Positions 34,998 to 45,055 of a stretch of DNA of 64,000 nt are shown here, in pieces. Made by a program: the position numbers and the translations under genes. The stretch's first letter is position 1. Each line of letters starts with the position of its first letter. This DNA comes from Symbiodinium natans. Its lineage: Eukaryota > Sar > Dinophyceae > Suessiales > Symbiodiniaceae. The stretch lies in assembly GCA_905221605.1 (NCBI GenBank), contig CAJNDS010002577.1:202001-266000 (forward strand), written 5' to 3'. The notes under the pieces are model-generated. The model searched no databases. It was not told the DNA's origin and saw nothing but the letters and a program-made list of their open reading frames with translations.

Positions 34998-35556
34998 AAT
35001 CGCACTCTGCGGAGGCGCGCATCTTGCCGCACTAAAAGAACTAGACGCCAAAGTCCTTGACTACGCAACTGCAAACATCCCAGCAGACCTGGGACTGCGC
35101 ACTGTCAACATGACAGAATTACTGCAAGCAGACCGCAAAATTTGGAGCGAACTATCCGCAATGTGCGCACGCGGCTGGTCACTGGACGATTCACTGCATG
35201 AGCTTATGCACATTCGCAGCGACCTGCACACGCTGCTGCAACCTCGACCTAGGCCACCTAAGACCCCTAAAGGCAAAGGCAAGGGCAAGGAGGACAAAGG
35301 CAAGGGCAAAGGCAAAACCAGCAAGGGTATCCGCAACGATGCCCTCAAGCAGCCTTACGCAGGCCACAGCACGCAGGACTTGGCAACCGCTAAAGGAGAC
35401 AAGAAGATATGCCTGCGCTTCAATAAAGGCACCTGCAACAACCCCAACTGCAAATTCCTGCACATCTGCGGGGTAAAGCAGAGCAACGGGGAGCCGTGCG
35501 GCAAGAAGCATGCAGCCTGGCAACACCGCGACGCGCCGCCTCCGCCCTCCACCTGA
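34915..35556 (+). CDS. Gag-like protein with CCCH zinc finger
   Basis: The frame is open from A1; the first ATG is at 34915 (MQMLRSPQGSGSR), giving about 213 residues. The N-terminal half is mostly helical (LAALKELDAKVLDY, DDSLHELMHIRSDLHTLL). A very basic Lys/Gly-rich linker follows (PKGKGKGKEDKGKGKGK), then a zinc finger C-X7-C-X4-C-X3-H (CLRFNKGTCNNPNCKFLH, residues ~166-183). Helical core, basic linker and C-terminal zinc finger are the expected layout of a nucleic-acid-binding Gag; the CCCH type replaces the usual CCHC knuckle. It overlaps the next ORF by 47 bases in a different frame, so the downstream product may come from frameshifting or re-initiation. Confidence 0.75.
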   Translation: MQMLRSPQGSGSRTAVGAERPGNLRSKIIALCGGAHLAALKELDAKVLDYATANIPADLGLRTVNMTELLQADRKIWSELSAMCARGWSLDDSLHELMHIRSDLHTLLQPRPRPPKTPKGKGKGKEDKGKGKGKTSKGIRNDALKQPYAGHSTQDLATAKGDKKICLRFNKGTCNNPNCKFLHICGVKQSNGEPCGKKHAAWQHRDAPPPPST

Positions 35557-38500
35557 CGCAGTCCGGAGCCTACCCGCCGGGGAGGTACCTCCGGACATAA
35601 CCTCTGCCCCGGTTGCACAACCCACCGCCGCATATCCCAATTGCACAGCCTCACTGACCCCCGGTAACCGGGATAATAACCCTTGCAATAGACCCCCCAG
35701 GGGCCCCTCCGCCCCGCGCTCGCCAAGCAGCGACTCCTACTACTCAACCACCAGCACCTCAGGCTCAGAGGCATCCTCGCGAGATCCTGATGCGGCTACA
35801 CCCAGCATCACTACAACCATGCCACGCCTATTCCTAGACCTTTTTGCGGGCACGACCAGCCCGCTTACAGCAGCAGCCAAAGAGCTCAACCTGGACAGCA
35901 TCGAGCCTATTGACGCACTCGCTAATCCTAAACACAACGTGCTCGATGATTGCTTTTATGCAATCCTGCAAAGGCTATGCTGGTCAGGCCTAGTCTCCTT
36001 CATTTGGTCTGCGCCGCCCTGCGAGCAGCAGCAACGCGTCGACTCCAGCGAAGAGATCCATGCGCGCAGCCGCGCACTCATCCGCGCTGCCACCGCTAAA
36101 GGAGCGGATGGCGGTTTCGAGCAACCAGTCGACGCCATGTCCTGGCTTGAGCACGACAACGTCCAACTGCTGTGCGAACTCAACGCCACATGCGCGCACG
36201 TTGCAGCCTGCGCACACGGCTTGAACATCCACAAAGCATGGGTGTTTTGCTGCACTCTCAGGGAAACCGCATCCCTTGCCTCAGTCTGCAAACATCACCG
36301 CGATGAGCACACCTCCGTTTGCAACAAGAGGGACTCCTCAGGAGCATTCACCAGCTCCACAACTGCAAAATACCCCAGCACGCTTGCAAAAGCACTGCTG
36401 ACGATTGCGCAACCTCGCATCAGCTCAACCGGGCTCCACAGCATATCACTACAGCGCGCTCTGTCCTTGCTGCCAGTCTCCATGCCGCCTCATCCCCGCA
36501 TTCTAGTCTGCGACGGGTCAGGACAGAACAGCACAGCAGACCACTCCCTACCGTCCAACGACAAGCGCATGTCAAAGCTGCGCGAAGCCTTCATGTCCTA
36601 CGTACAGGACAACAACCTCATGCAGCAATTGGCAACGCACCTGTCGCAGGCAAAGGACACGCATCCCCTGTCGGAAAAACAACAGTTAGACCTGGCCTGC
36701 CTAGCTCATGCAATCGTGCACCCTGGATGCACGGATACTAACTGCCTTAGCATCAGGGAAGACCAGCCCTTTCGCCTCCTTCTCCTGCAAGCCATAGCTC
36801 AGCATGTCGATGACCCGGACCTGGACCTCATTCCTATCCTCCTCGAAGGAGTGCCTACCGGCGCCTTCACACCGCTGCCCGCAAGCAAGCAATGGATCAC
36901 AAATCAACTAAGCGATCCGCAAGAATCAGACCCATTGTACCTGCAACACTGCGCAGGCAACTGGACGCAAGCAGAAAAGAATCCCGCTGTCCTGCAAGAG
37001 CTCATTGACAAAGAACTGCGCGAGGGTTACATTGCACAATTTGACGGCACCGAAGCCGACGCAAAACTGCATTGGCCAAAAGGTACAGCGATCGGCAAGT
37101 TAAACGTGGTCATCGCACAGGGCCGCGACCCACGCATGGTGCTTGACAGCACCATTTGCAACCTAAATCCGCGCTGCCACTTGCCCGAGCGCGTGCAGAT
37201 GCCTACCGCAAAAGATGTGCAGCTAACATACTCGCACCGCGACCCGCACGGCTACTGGCACGGGCTATCGCTAGATTTCAAGGCCGCACACAAAGCATGC
37301 GTAGTGCGCGAAGACGAAAGGGGCACACTGCTCTTCAGGCACCAGCACAAACTCTACTACTATAAAGTATGCCATTTTGGCGCAAGGTTTAGCAGCTTTT
37401 GGTGGCAAAGACTAGGCTCGGTCATCCACCGCACTTTGCACCGCCTCCTCAGCCATAGACCGCACCGCAGTTTCCTATATGTCGATGACATATTCGCAAT
37501 GCTGTGTGCAAAACACAGCGCCGAGCTAGCCTGCCTAACCATTTGCCTACTCACCGCAATTAACGCCCCGATAAGTTGGCGCAAAGCACAGCTGGGGCCC
37601 CGCATTACATGGTGCGGCTGGACGTTTGATCTAGCCAACGACACCCTGCAATTAGTGCATACCAAAATCGCAAAGCTGCTCGAGCAACTCGCAGCACTGC
37701 GCCGTGCATCCAAAGTGCACCGCAAAGCCCTGGAGGCCTGCCTAGGTCTCCTAGTCTGGGCAACTACGATGTCTCCGCGCCTGCGACCCTTCCTTGCACC
37801 GCTTTACAGCGACCTGCACAGTGGGAAAGGCACCCTGCACAGCGTGCCGGCCACGCAATGGCAGCAATTCTACCAGGCGCTGGACGACCAGGCACGAGTG
37901 CAAAACCCCGCAGGTATGTGGCTCCCAAAGAATGCACAGCTTCTCGAAGTCGGAAGCATTCCTATTTCTTGCAAAGCAGACGTCCCACGTGTGCCCAAAA
38001 CCAGCCAGCGCACGTGGGTGCGCCTGGCAGACCCCAGCCGCCATGAAGTGCACCTCCGCAAGCAAAGCAAAGAAGCCTTGCTGTGGCTTGAACAAATGTT
38101 CAAACACAGCAACATCGCTCCCCTTCACCAACCGCAGCTTTTGCAATGCCTTAGCGCCGCAGATGCCATGGCAGAAGGCAACCAGGTGGGAATAGGGGGA
38201 TGGATGTGTACCAGCAGAGGCTTTGCATGGTTCAGCGAAACATGGACCATGCAAGAGGTCCGCGCCACCTGGCCTGCCCTCACAGACTCAGCACAGCCGT
38301 ACATCGCCTGCTTTGAAGTCCTCGCACAGCTCGCGCTCCTGCAAACCGCTTGGTTGAAGGCGAGGCCATCCAGCATGTCCTTTATATTACCCACAGCAAG
38401 CGACAATACTGCAGCCGAAAGCGGCATAAATAAGCTCTTCAGTACAACCGAGCCACTCGCATCTTTCCTGAAGCTAGTCGCAGACTGGGCGCACAGGCAC

Positions 38501-38773
38501 TCCGTGCAACTAGCAGTCTCCCACCTTGCAGGGGAGAAAAATGTCTGGGCAGACGAGCTCAGCCGCAACCGCATGCACCGATTCCAGCACCGCATGCACG
38601 AGCGCGTACGCATTTCACTGCAAATGCTTGCAGAACGATGCCACTGCATCCACCTGCACCCCCCAGACGCATTCTGGGCCAGCTCTTTGCTGGCTGCCTC
38701 CGCACGAGAATCGCACTTTTCGCAACCGCATGCGCAGCAAAAAAGAGACCAAAGCATTGCAGTCTCACGGTGA
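35510..38773 (+). CDS. Polyprotein: C5-methyltransferase-like + reverse transcriptase + RNase H
   Basis: 1087 residues from ATG 35510. Residues 1-103 are a Pro/Ser-rich linker. About 104-310 is a domain resembling DNA cytosine-5 methyltransferases: FLDLFAGTTSPLTAA (motif I-like), WSAPPCEQ with PPC at 169-171 (motif IV-like, Cys retained), FEQP with Glu204 (motif VI-like). The reverse transcriptase follows at ~490-800: LDFKAAH with Asp589 (motif A), HFGARFSSFWWQRL (motif B region), YVDD at 657-660 (catalytic aspartates), then CGW. RNase H covers ~880-1020: Asp885, DN at 965, and HLAGEKNVWADELSR (His1005, Asp1015). All catalytic positions I can align are kept. There is no protease or tyrosine recombinase signature after the RNase H; the last ~70 residues are unassigned. 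Large antisense open frames across it are shadows. Confidence 0.85.
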   Translation: MQPGNTATRRLRPPPDAVRSLPAGEVPPDITSAPVAQPTAAYPNCTASLTPGNRDNNPCNRPPRGPSAPRSPSSDSYYSTTSTSGSEASSRDPDAATPSITTTMPRLFLDLFAGTTSPLTAAAKELNLDSIEPIDALANPKHNVLDDCFYAILQRLCWSGLVSFIWSAPPCEQQQRVDSSEEIHARSRALIRAATAKGADGGFEQPVDAMSWLEHDNVQLLCELNATCAHVAACAHGLNIHKAWVFCCTLRETASLASVCKHHRDEHTSVCNKRDSSGAFTSSTTAKYPSTLAKALLTIAQPRISSTGLHSISLQRALSLLPVSMPPHPRILVCDGSGQNSTADHSLPSNDKRMSKLREAFMSYVQDNNLMQQLATHLSQAKDTHPLSEKQQLDLACLAHAIVHPGCTDTNCLSIREDQPFRLLLLQAIAQHVDDPDLDLIPILLEGVPTGAFTPLPASKQWITNQLSDPQESDPLYLQHCAGNWTQAEKNPAVLQELIDKELREGYIAQFDGTEADAKLHWPKGTAIGKLNVVIAQGRDPRMVLDSTICNLNPRCHLPERVQMPTAKDVQLTYSHRDPHGYWHGLSLDFKAAHKACVVREDERGTLLFRHQHKLYYYKVCHFGARFSSFWWQRLGSVIHRTLHRLLSHRPHRSFLYVDDIFAMLCAKHSAELACLTICLLTAINAPISWRKAQLGPRITWCGWTFDLANDTLQLVHTKIAKLLEQLAALRRASKVHRKALEACLGLLVWATTMSPRLRPFLAPLYSDLHSGKGTLHSVPATQWQQFYQALDDQARVQNPAGMWLPKNAQLLEVGSIPISCKADVPRVPKTSQRTWVRLADPSRHEVHLRKQSKEALLWLEQMFKHSNIAPLHQPQLLQCLSAADAMAEGNQVGIGGWMCTSRGFAWFSETWTMQEVRATWPALTDSAQPYIACFEVLAQLALLQTAWLKARPSSMSFILPTASDNTAAESGINKLFSTTEPLASFLKLVADWAHRHSVQLAVSHLAGEKNVWADELSRNRMHRFQHRMHERVRISLQMLAERCHCIHLHPPDAFWASSLLAASARESHFSQPHAQQKRDQSIAVSR

Positions 38774-38895
38774 GTACACTGCATGTACTAATGAAGCCTC
38801 TGCCTGCGCATCGGCACACAACACTGAGGCCGAAACACTCCTGAGCGCGGTAGGGGTCCTAGTAGCAGATTCAGGAGTTGCTCCGGACTAAAGAA

Positions 38896-39028
38896 GGGGT
38901 TGTGAACTCAGAGTGATCTTGCGCCCTTTAAGAACCGCTTTGCACTCTTCGCTACCCGGAGCAACACCTGAAAAAAGGAGCGCGTCCGATCCGTTGCTTG
39001 CATTAGCTAAGAAGGGAGTAGCCTGAAC
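38896..39028 (+). repeat. Split direct repeat B1
   Basis: 133 bases from GGGGTTGTGAACTC to GTAGCCTGAAC, starting 123 bases after the polyprotein stop and ending exactly where A2 begins. Confidence 0.9.
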
Positions 39029-39169
39029 GTTGCGTGTGATCTTTTCTTTTTTATACACGCATGTTTTGCTACTGCTTGTCTTGGCGTTGCAAATGTTGAG
39101 ATCACCGCAGGGTTCAGGCTCACGCACTGCAGTGGGCGCCGAGCGCCCCGGAAATCTTCGCAGCAAGAT
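39029..39169 (+). repeat. Split direct repeat A2
   Basis: Second copy of the 141 base A repeat, contiguous with B1. The B1-A2 junction is the internal joint that rolling or circular intermediates of PAT/Ngaro elements produce. Confidence 0.9.
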
Positions 39170-39275
39170 TTTTGAAAACCCACCCAACCCTCCCTGAAGC
39201 ATCCTATGGCTCGCACAGCAAAAGGTTCGCACAACCTTACAAGAGGCACGCACTGCCTAGATACAGCAAGGGGGG

Positions 39276-39408
39276 GGGGTTGTGAACTCAGAGTGATCTT
39301 GCGCCCTTTAAGAACCGCTTTGCACTCTTCGCTACCCGGAGCAACACCTGAAAAAAGGAGCGCGTCCGATCCGTTGCTTGCATTAGCTAAGAAGGGAGTA
39401 GCCTGAAC
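39276..39408 (+). repeat. Split direct repeat B2
   Basis: Second copy of the 133 base B repeat; marks the right end of the element. The 106 bases between A2 and B2 end in a G run and hold no open frame. Confidence 0.9.
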
Positions 39409-39409
39409 T

Positions 39410-40318
39410 GCAACATAACTTCACCAGCCACTTTCGTTAGCATAAGTGGCAGTCAGTTGTCCTTATTATGTCAATATACGATTAGCCGGCACCTTTCAAC
39501 ATCAAAAGTGCAATACAAGTCACCAACCAATCTCTAGAAAGAAATGGAAGTGGAAAGCCATTGCGAGAGTTGCATTCGTTCAATTAGAATGGCTTGTAAA
39601 GTTGAAGATGCTTAGTCATTCATGATAGGATTAGAATATTCAGGATTCTATTTTTACAAATTAAACATCATGGGCGCCAAGTCTACAATTTGAGTTGGTC
39701 CAACAACACAACTTGGATGTCAACAATCATTTCTTGAAAGGCCGGAAAGATGGGAAGATGATGAATGAGAGCTCTGCAGTTTCCGTATTTAATGTTTAGT
39801 TGCCGGCCAGCAGTATGCGCAGCTTAATACGCCTGCGGCCCATCAAAACGAGCTGATTGGCTAGCAAGCACAAAAAGCGTGGATAACGTCTGGCATGCCG
39901 GCTTGAGGATAATATGGATTTACCAACGATCAACCTCTCGGGTGTGGCATGTTGGGTGACATCTTGGAGGCTTTATGATTCAATTGCTGCATCTTCAAGA
40001 TTTCGGATGATTGGGTTCAGTTGAACTTGGGGTTTAGGGCTCACAGCGTCTGCACAGCACCAAAAGGTTTTAATATGTTGATCCTTTGATGTTCGGTGTA
40101 CACTAGGGTTTAGGCTTGGGCTCTGTTCTATGGCTTTTGCATTAGTTAGGGTTCAGAACATTCACAAGCCTGTGGCACAGATAAGGGTTTGTTTCTGTTA
40201 CCTAAGACGTTGCTTTGCGGGTAGGTGGCGCTCTTGGGTTGCCCCTAAAGTCGGCCCTACAGGCTCCTAAATCCCCTCAACCCTGACAGGCGCGCTGCAG
40301 GGGCCTTGTCTGGAGTGG
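39410..40318. other. No gene seen; AT-rich to telomere-like traces
   Basis: AT-rich flank of the retroelement. GGGTTTAGGG-like remnants occur at about 40030, 40107 and 40147. Confidence 0.4.
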
Positions 40319-40319
40319 G

Positions 40320-43300
40320 ATCACGGCCAACGTGGCACTGGCTACATGTTCCCGAGCAGAGCGGTGGCATGTGGCCCTGCAGCTGCTCGAGGAAGCCCAG
40401 GACACCACGATTTATGCCTTCAATGTTTGTGCCTCCTCTGTGATTCCCCAGCTGTTCAAGCAGCTAACACTAGACATCACTAGACCGCAAGTCCCCCGCT
40501 CCCAGGAGAAGAGAATGCAAACGGACATCATTTCGTGGAACTCGGCCCGGCCACTCAGCGCTGCCCCAAACACTGCCTGTTTCACTGTGCAGTGCAAAGG
40601 TCCTCGCCGCCTGCGGCCGGTCAGATGAGACTTCCTGGGTTCTGCGCTCGTTGGAGGAGACGTGTGTAGGTTGACCGAGTCGAGAGTGTTTTTTTTTTGT
40701 TTGGGCGTGCAGGAGCTGATGCGCTGGAAAGTCGAGCCCGATTCTGTAACCTTCATGCAATGAGGTATGCTTTCGTCGCGTGGCCTGACTTGCTTTGTCT
40801 CGTGCGCAAGCATGCGGTGGGGAAAGTTCATGAACTTGGTAGGATTTCCGCCTCAAGTTCACGCAGTACAAGATTCCTAGGCCCCAGGTTTTTCTTATTA
40901 TTACGACTTTCTGCTCAAAGACGGTTTGAGATCAGAGGAGGTGCCCCACCTAAAACCCTAAAACCCTAAAACCCTAAACCCTCGAAAACAAAAACGGTCG
41001 TTGTGCAGCACATGGATGGCAAAACGGGTAATTCGTTTGTTCCAAGCCAAGGTAACCTTCAACACAGCCATGAAAGCCTGCTCAGCAGTCTCCCGGCTGC
41101 GTGCTGGAGTCTGTTCTCAAGCGGTTCAGGGTTCAGTGCCTAATTTTCCCTCTTTTATAGCCCGGAGCTAGCATCATGAGTGCTACATCCCGAAACTCTC
41201 GAGAATGGTGCTACTATTCTCGTATTTCAAAACTCCAATTTGAACGCAATTCGGGAAGCTGGGTTTGCTCTACTTTATGGCCCATGGCACCTCGTGCTGA
41301 GGCTTCGCTTTGGCAAAAGGCGCCTCTTGGCCGAGAGCGAGTCTTTCTGCACCCTCTGCGACTCTGTGCTTGTGGGATTTCCAAGGCATGACTTGGCGGA
41401 CCTACTGCAGTGCTCGGGCATGGCGCCTGATGCATTCACTTTGAACGAGGTCTTGACCTGCAGTAGCTGGAGGACTGACAGTCGTGGGGCGTTGGTCTGG
41501 CATCGTGTCGATTGCTGTCTTTGACTTCCAGGATTGGCTTGCAGTCAGCATCGGCACTGAAAGTACCGCTGACACCGGTGACATGGGCGAGTCTGTTGAG
41601 CACCTGCGAAGCTTTGCTGGTTTAGACCAAAGCAAGCCAGTGTTCGCTGACATTCGGTCCGGCCATGGCAACAAGGAATGGCGAGAGGCCGTGTGCCTTC
41701 TCTTCGCATTGCAGGCTGATCTGTTTATCAAGCAGCCCGGTGCCTTTGAAAGTTTGGAGGCTGAGAATAGCTGACCAGGAGGCTGCCGTGGAAGCCAGGA
41801 CCATGAACTTCAACGCAGTGAGGCACTCAGTTCGATCGGCCTTGCTGCATACTGTAGGCTTCTCGAGTCACTGTGCAGGCCATCAGGGAACCAGGTGACA
41901 AGTACAGTAGTAAACAGTAGCGAGACCTGCTTGTAGTAATTCTCGGAAAGTTTATCGTGCTCATGATTTTGCATTTGCTGCTGGGATTTGCTGGGATTTG
42001 GACCCTTTGCTGGAGACAAGGGCTGGATTCTTGAAGGATTTCCCCGTCATTTGGTGGAGCTTGTGTTTGCGTGACAGTGGTGGAGTGGTGGAGCTTCTCC
42101 CGATACATAGACGTATATATGTACGCCTATGTGTTTATAGGTAGTTTGATGCCTTAGGTGGTCAGCGCTTGCTGCAGTTCAATTGCCTGGCGCCGCGCCT
42201 TGCTGGTCCCCTCATTGATGCCCAGGTCGGCATCTAAGTCGCCTCGGTTTCCTTTTTGCCTTTCAGTCAAACGTGTGTTGAACGGAAAAAGAATGTGTCG
42301 AACGTGTCAGGAGCGTCTCGGCAGACCTGATGACGATTAGCAGCATGGTGGCTGCTTGCGGTTCTGCTGGCGAGTGGGAGAGGTCGGAGATGCACACGGT
42401 AGTGACCCGTTTTCACATCTCTCTGACTGCAGGGCGCTGCTATTGTTCATCGAGTTGCGGGAGGTGAGGCTGGCGAATGCCTTCACCTATGGTCGGTTTC
42501 CCAGATGAACTTCAAGCATACTTAATGGCTGTCTAAAGCTGCTGAAAGGTGCTGCCATCTCTGCATGTGGAGGAGGATTGCCGAGGGGGAGTTTCCAATC
42601 CCAGGGAGCACAACCCACGCTGCCAAAGAGCAGGAGGTTGCTGGCTTCAAGCATTGTGGCTGCTTGAGCAGGCTGTTCGGACTGCGATCCTTTCTCTCTT
42701 CATTCACGTGTTTCTCTTCAAACGTTTTTTTTTACTGAGAGTGCGCTCTTTTTGTAGATTTTTGGCAGAGGCAGGTGCGCGTGGGATTGAAGTTGACGTG
42801 GTGATGCTCAACGCGGCCATCTCCGTGCGGGGCCCCTGCTGGGCTCAGCGCTGTGCAACGTGCTCTTAGATCGAGATCTGCACGGGGAGTGAGGATCCAC
42901 GGTATAGGATTTCACTGCAGATCGAGAGCGTGCAGATTGAGAGTGGGTTCTCGTGGAATCCCCCAAGCCCAGGCTTGTCGATCCGAGTGGACGGCAGCAT
43001 TCGAGCAACTCCGCCGGAGCATGTGGCAGTTGCAAAAAAAGATGCCGCATCTGTTGTTCTTGTAACTTTCAGGCTTTTTGAGCACTTCCTTTGGCGGAAG
43101 ATCCGGCCGACAGTCAGCACCTACAGCGCGGTGCTGCTCCTGGCTTTCGTCTGAAGTTTTCAGAATCGAAGGGGCTAGCATGGCTAGCACAGCACCGTGC
43201 TGCATCACCTGCACTGCTTTCTTTTCCGGGCCTTGTGAGCCTTTCAGGTTATGACAGCTTGCGATCGCTGTGAGCAGCCCAAGAAGGTGGGGGCTTTGTT

Positions 43301-45055
43301 CAAATGCTTGGTCGTTGGGCCGGTTTGCTCACCTTGGCTCGGCTTGGCTCTAAGCCCTACATAGAAGTGGTAAGCCTCAATCCCGAGCCGAGCCAAGCCA
43401 AGCCAAGCACCAAAAGACCTCAAGATCTGTTATTTCCACCAGGTCTTGTCGACTCTCCGCGCCTGTACGGACGACGTGCGGCCCAATGCCCCCACCTCGG
43501 GCCATGCATATGCGAACACAGGGAAAAAGCCTGAGAGAGACACCCAGACATGTGCCAGTCATGGATAGGTTGAGCGGGTCGTGTGATTGGTGTGCCTGGG
43601 TCAAGGAGTTCGAGGATGGGACTCGAACAATGAGTTTGGGGCATGTTCAGAACTCAATCCTTGCCGCGCCCCGAAACAGTATCCGGATCATGCGACCTGC
43701 GGCATGCCAGGCCATGGCGCGTTTGCAACGAACCTGCATCCAAACGTGTCCCCACTCGGCGCCGAAATCCCGCCCCACATGTAAAGTTGCTGTCCAGACC
43801 ATCCAGAGACTCCACGCGGATAGCCGTCCATGCGTTCACGCACCACCGGCTCCAACGGCTAGGGAACCGGTTTCCCAGAAACGACCATCCAACACGCCGC
43901 CCCATGGTCGGCGGAATCGCGTCCGATAGCTTGGATTCGCTGAGCCTACGCTCACCGCAGCGATCCGCTCACGAATATCCACGAATGTGCAACATCAGCT
44001 CAACCCAACATGTTTCCTCCCCCAATCACAACCCTCCAGCAACCCATCAACTTCTCTCAAAAGATTCCCTTTCCCTGAACACTGGATGACACTCAGGTGG
44101 TCGCCGTGAGCCTGGGCCTGCGGGCTTGTGCCCCCCGGCTGTGGGTTAGGGCTGCGAGTAGGAGGATGCTGGGGAAATGCTTGGGCCATTTGGGTCCCCA
44201 ATGATTGTGTGGCTCAGGGGCCAGGTGCAGGCTCTAAGGTTATTTGCTGTTAAAGATCTGCATTGCTGGTCGAGGCTTCCGGCAGTTGGTGGGTCACAGC
44301 CATGAGGCTGGATGGGAGTTTGCCGGGCCTTGAAAGGTTGGCCCTTTCATGGGGTGAACGTGCAAGCAGTCACGGCACGACACGCTGCTCGCAGTTATTG
44401 GTTGGACTTGAGTAAGGCACTTACGGCTTTTTTTTGTTCGAGACTTCGTATCCTGCGCAGGTTGCTGCACGACGCAGTGAAGGCTCCAGAAGGGGAAGAT
44501 GGTGTGCAGACTCGCGTGTTTGCATGTTTCCCTAGAATCTTGCGAAGTTTATGAGACAGTTCTACCCGAAGCCTGCCTTGCGTTCAGATCCCGTCAGGGC
44601 TAAGCAGCATGGGTGGCGAAACTTGATAATTCATAATCTCCTCTTCGGGGAGTCTCCAGCTGCAGCGAAGGCTGCTGCTCAGTAAGGCTTGCTTCAGAGT
44701 AGGGGTTCGATAGGAAGCGTGACACAAAGTCACTGCACGACTCTCGAGCCCGCTCTGCCAGGCTGCTTCGTGCATAACGTTGCCCCCCCCATGGAACCAA
44801 AGCCACGCGGGCATAGCGAAAGCCAAAGTCATCCAAAGTCCAGGGTGCGAAGTTCCAGCCAAGCATGAGTCAGGGTCCAAAGATGTCCAAAGAGCCATCT
44901 CAGAATGTTGAGATCGACGTGTTTTCATCGATTTCTCCAAAGCCAGGCCGAACTGGAGCTGGACTGCGTGTGCTGTGACGCCGCCCTTGGTGCCTGCTGT
45001 GCTGGGGGCCACTGGCGCTCAGTCTGGCACATGGCTTGGGGTTTGGGGCGAGCCG
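40320..45055 (+). CDS. PPR protein, intron-rich, plus strand
   Basis: Successive exon fragments carry pentatricopeptide-repeat signatures in plus orientation: ANVALATCSRAERWHVALQL (~40328) and DIISWNSA (~40525); LMRWKVEPDSVTF (~40715); VTFNTAMKACSAVSRLR (~41053); LLQCSGMAPDAFTLNEVLTC (~41402); ISSMVAACGSAGEWER (~42334); ALLLFIELREVRLANAFTYG (~42433); GARGIEVDVVMLNAAIS (~42776); RLFEHFLWRKIRPTVSTYSA (~43071); LELDCVCCDAALGACCAGGH (~44955). Each has the PPR rhythm (P/xDxxTxNxxIxACxxxGxWxxAL). The 100-600 base gaps are introns or contain exons I missed. Expected role: sequence-specific RNA binding in plastid or mitochondrion. Exon borders not resolved; more than one PPR gene is possible in this span. 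Confidence 0.6.
40952..40983. repeat. Short telomere-like run (CCCTAAAA)n
   Basis: Four to five CCCTAAA(A) units, perfect or with one extra A, inside the PPR gene region, probably in an intron. Confidence 0.8.
43331..43406. repeat. Inverted repeat of GGCTCGGCTTGG
   Basis: CTTGGCTCGGCTTGGCTC is followed ~35 bases later by GAGCCGAGCCAAGCCAAG, nearly its reverse complement. Likely intronic. Confidence 0.65.
43480..44300. other. No clear exon
   Basis: Open frames on plus (43486-43929, 43643-44089) are Pro/His/Arg-rich without PPR or other motifs. Probably intronic. Confidence 0.25.

Larger units (their letters stand above)
34857..39408 (+). mobile_element. Split-direct-repeat (DIRS/Ngaro/PAT-like) retrotransposon
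   Basis: The 4.55 kb unit has the order A1 (34857-34997), gag-like ORF, MTase-like/RT/RNase H ORF, B1 (38896-39028) directly abutting A2 (39029-39169), a 106 base spacer, and B2 (39276-39408). A1/A2 differ at one base of 141; B1/B2 appear identical over 133. A1-ORFs-B1A2-B2 is the split direct repeat arrangement of PAT and Ngaro elements of the DIRS order, which integrate with a tyrosine recombinase instead of an integrase. No LTRs, no target-site duplication visible, both as expected for DIRS elements. A tyrosine recombinase ORF is not present between the RNase H and B1, nor elsewhere in the unit. The near-identical repeats and intact ORFs suggest recent activity. Confidence 0.85.

Noticed and set aside
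38125-38784. 219-codon minus-strand ORF across the 3' end of the retroelement polyprotein
   Set aside because: It is antisense to conserved RNase H motifs; its length follows from the codon bias of the real ORF.
34857-39408. LTR retrotransposon interpretation
   Set aside because: Repeats are split and ordered A-B-A-B with B1A2 abutting, there is no integrase or protease, and no terminal duplicated LTR.
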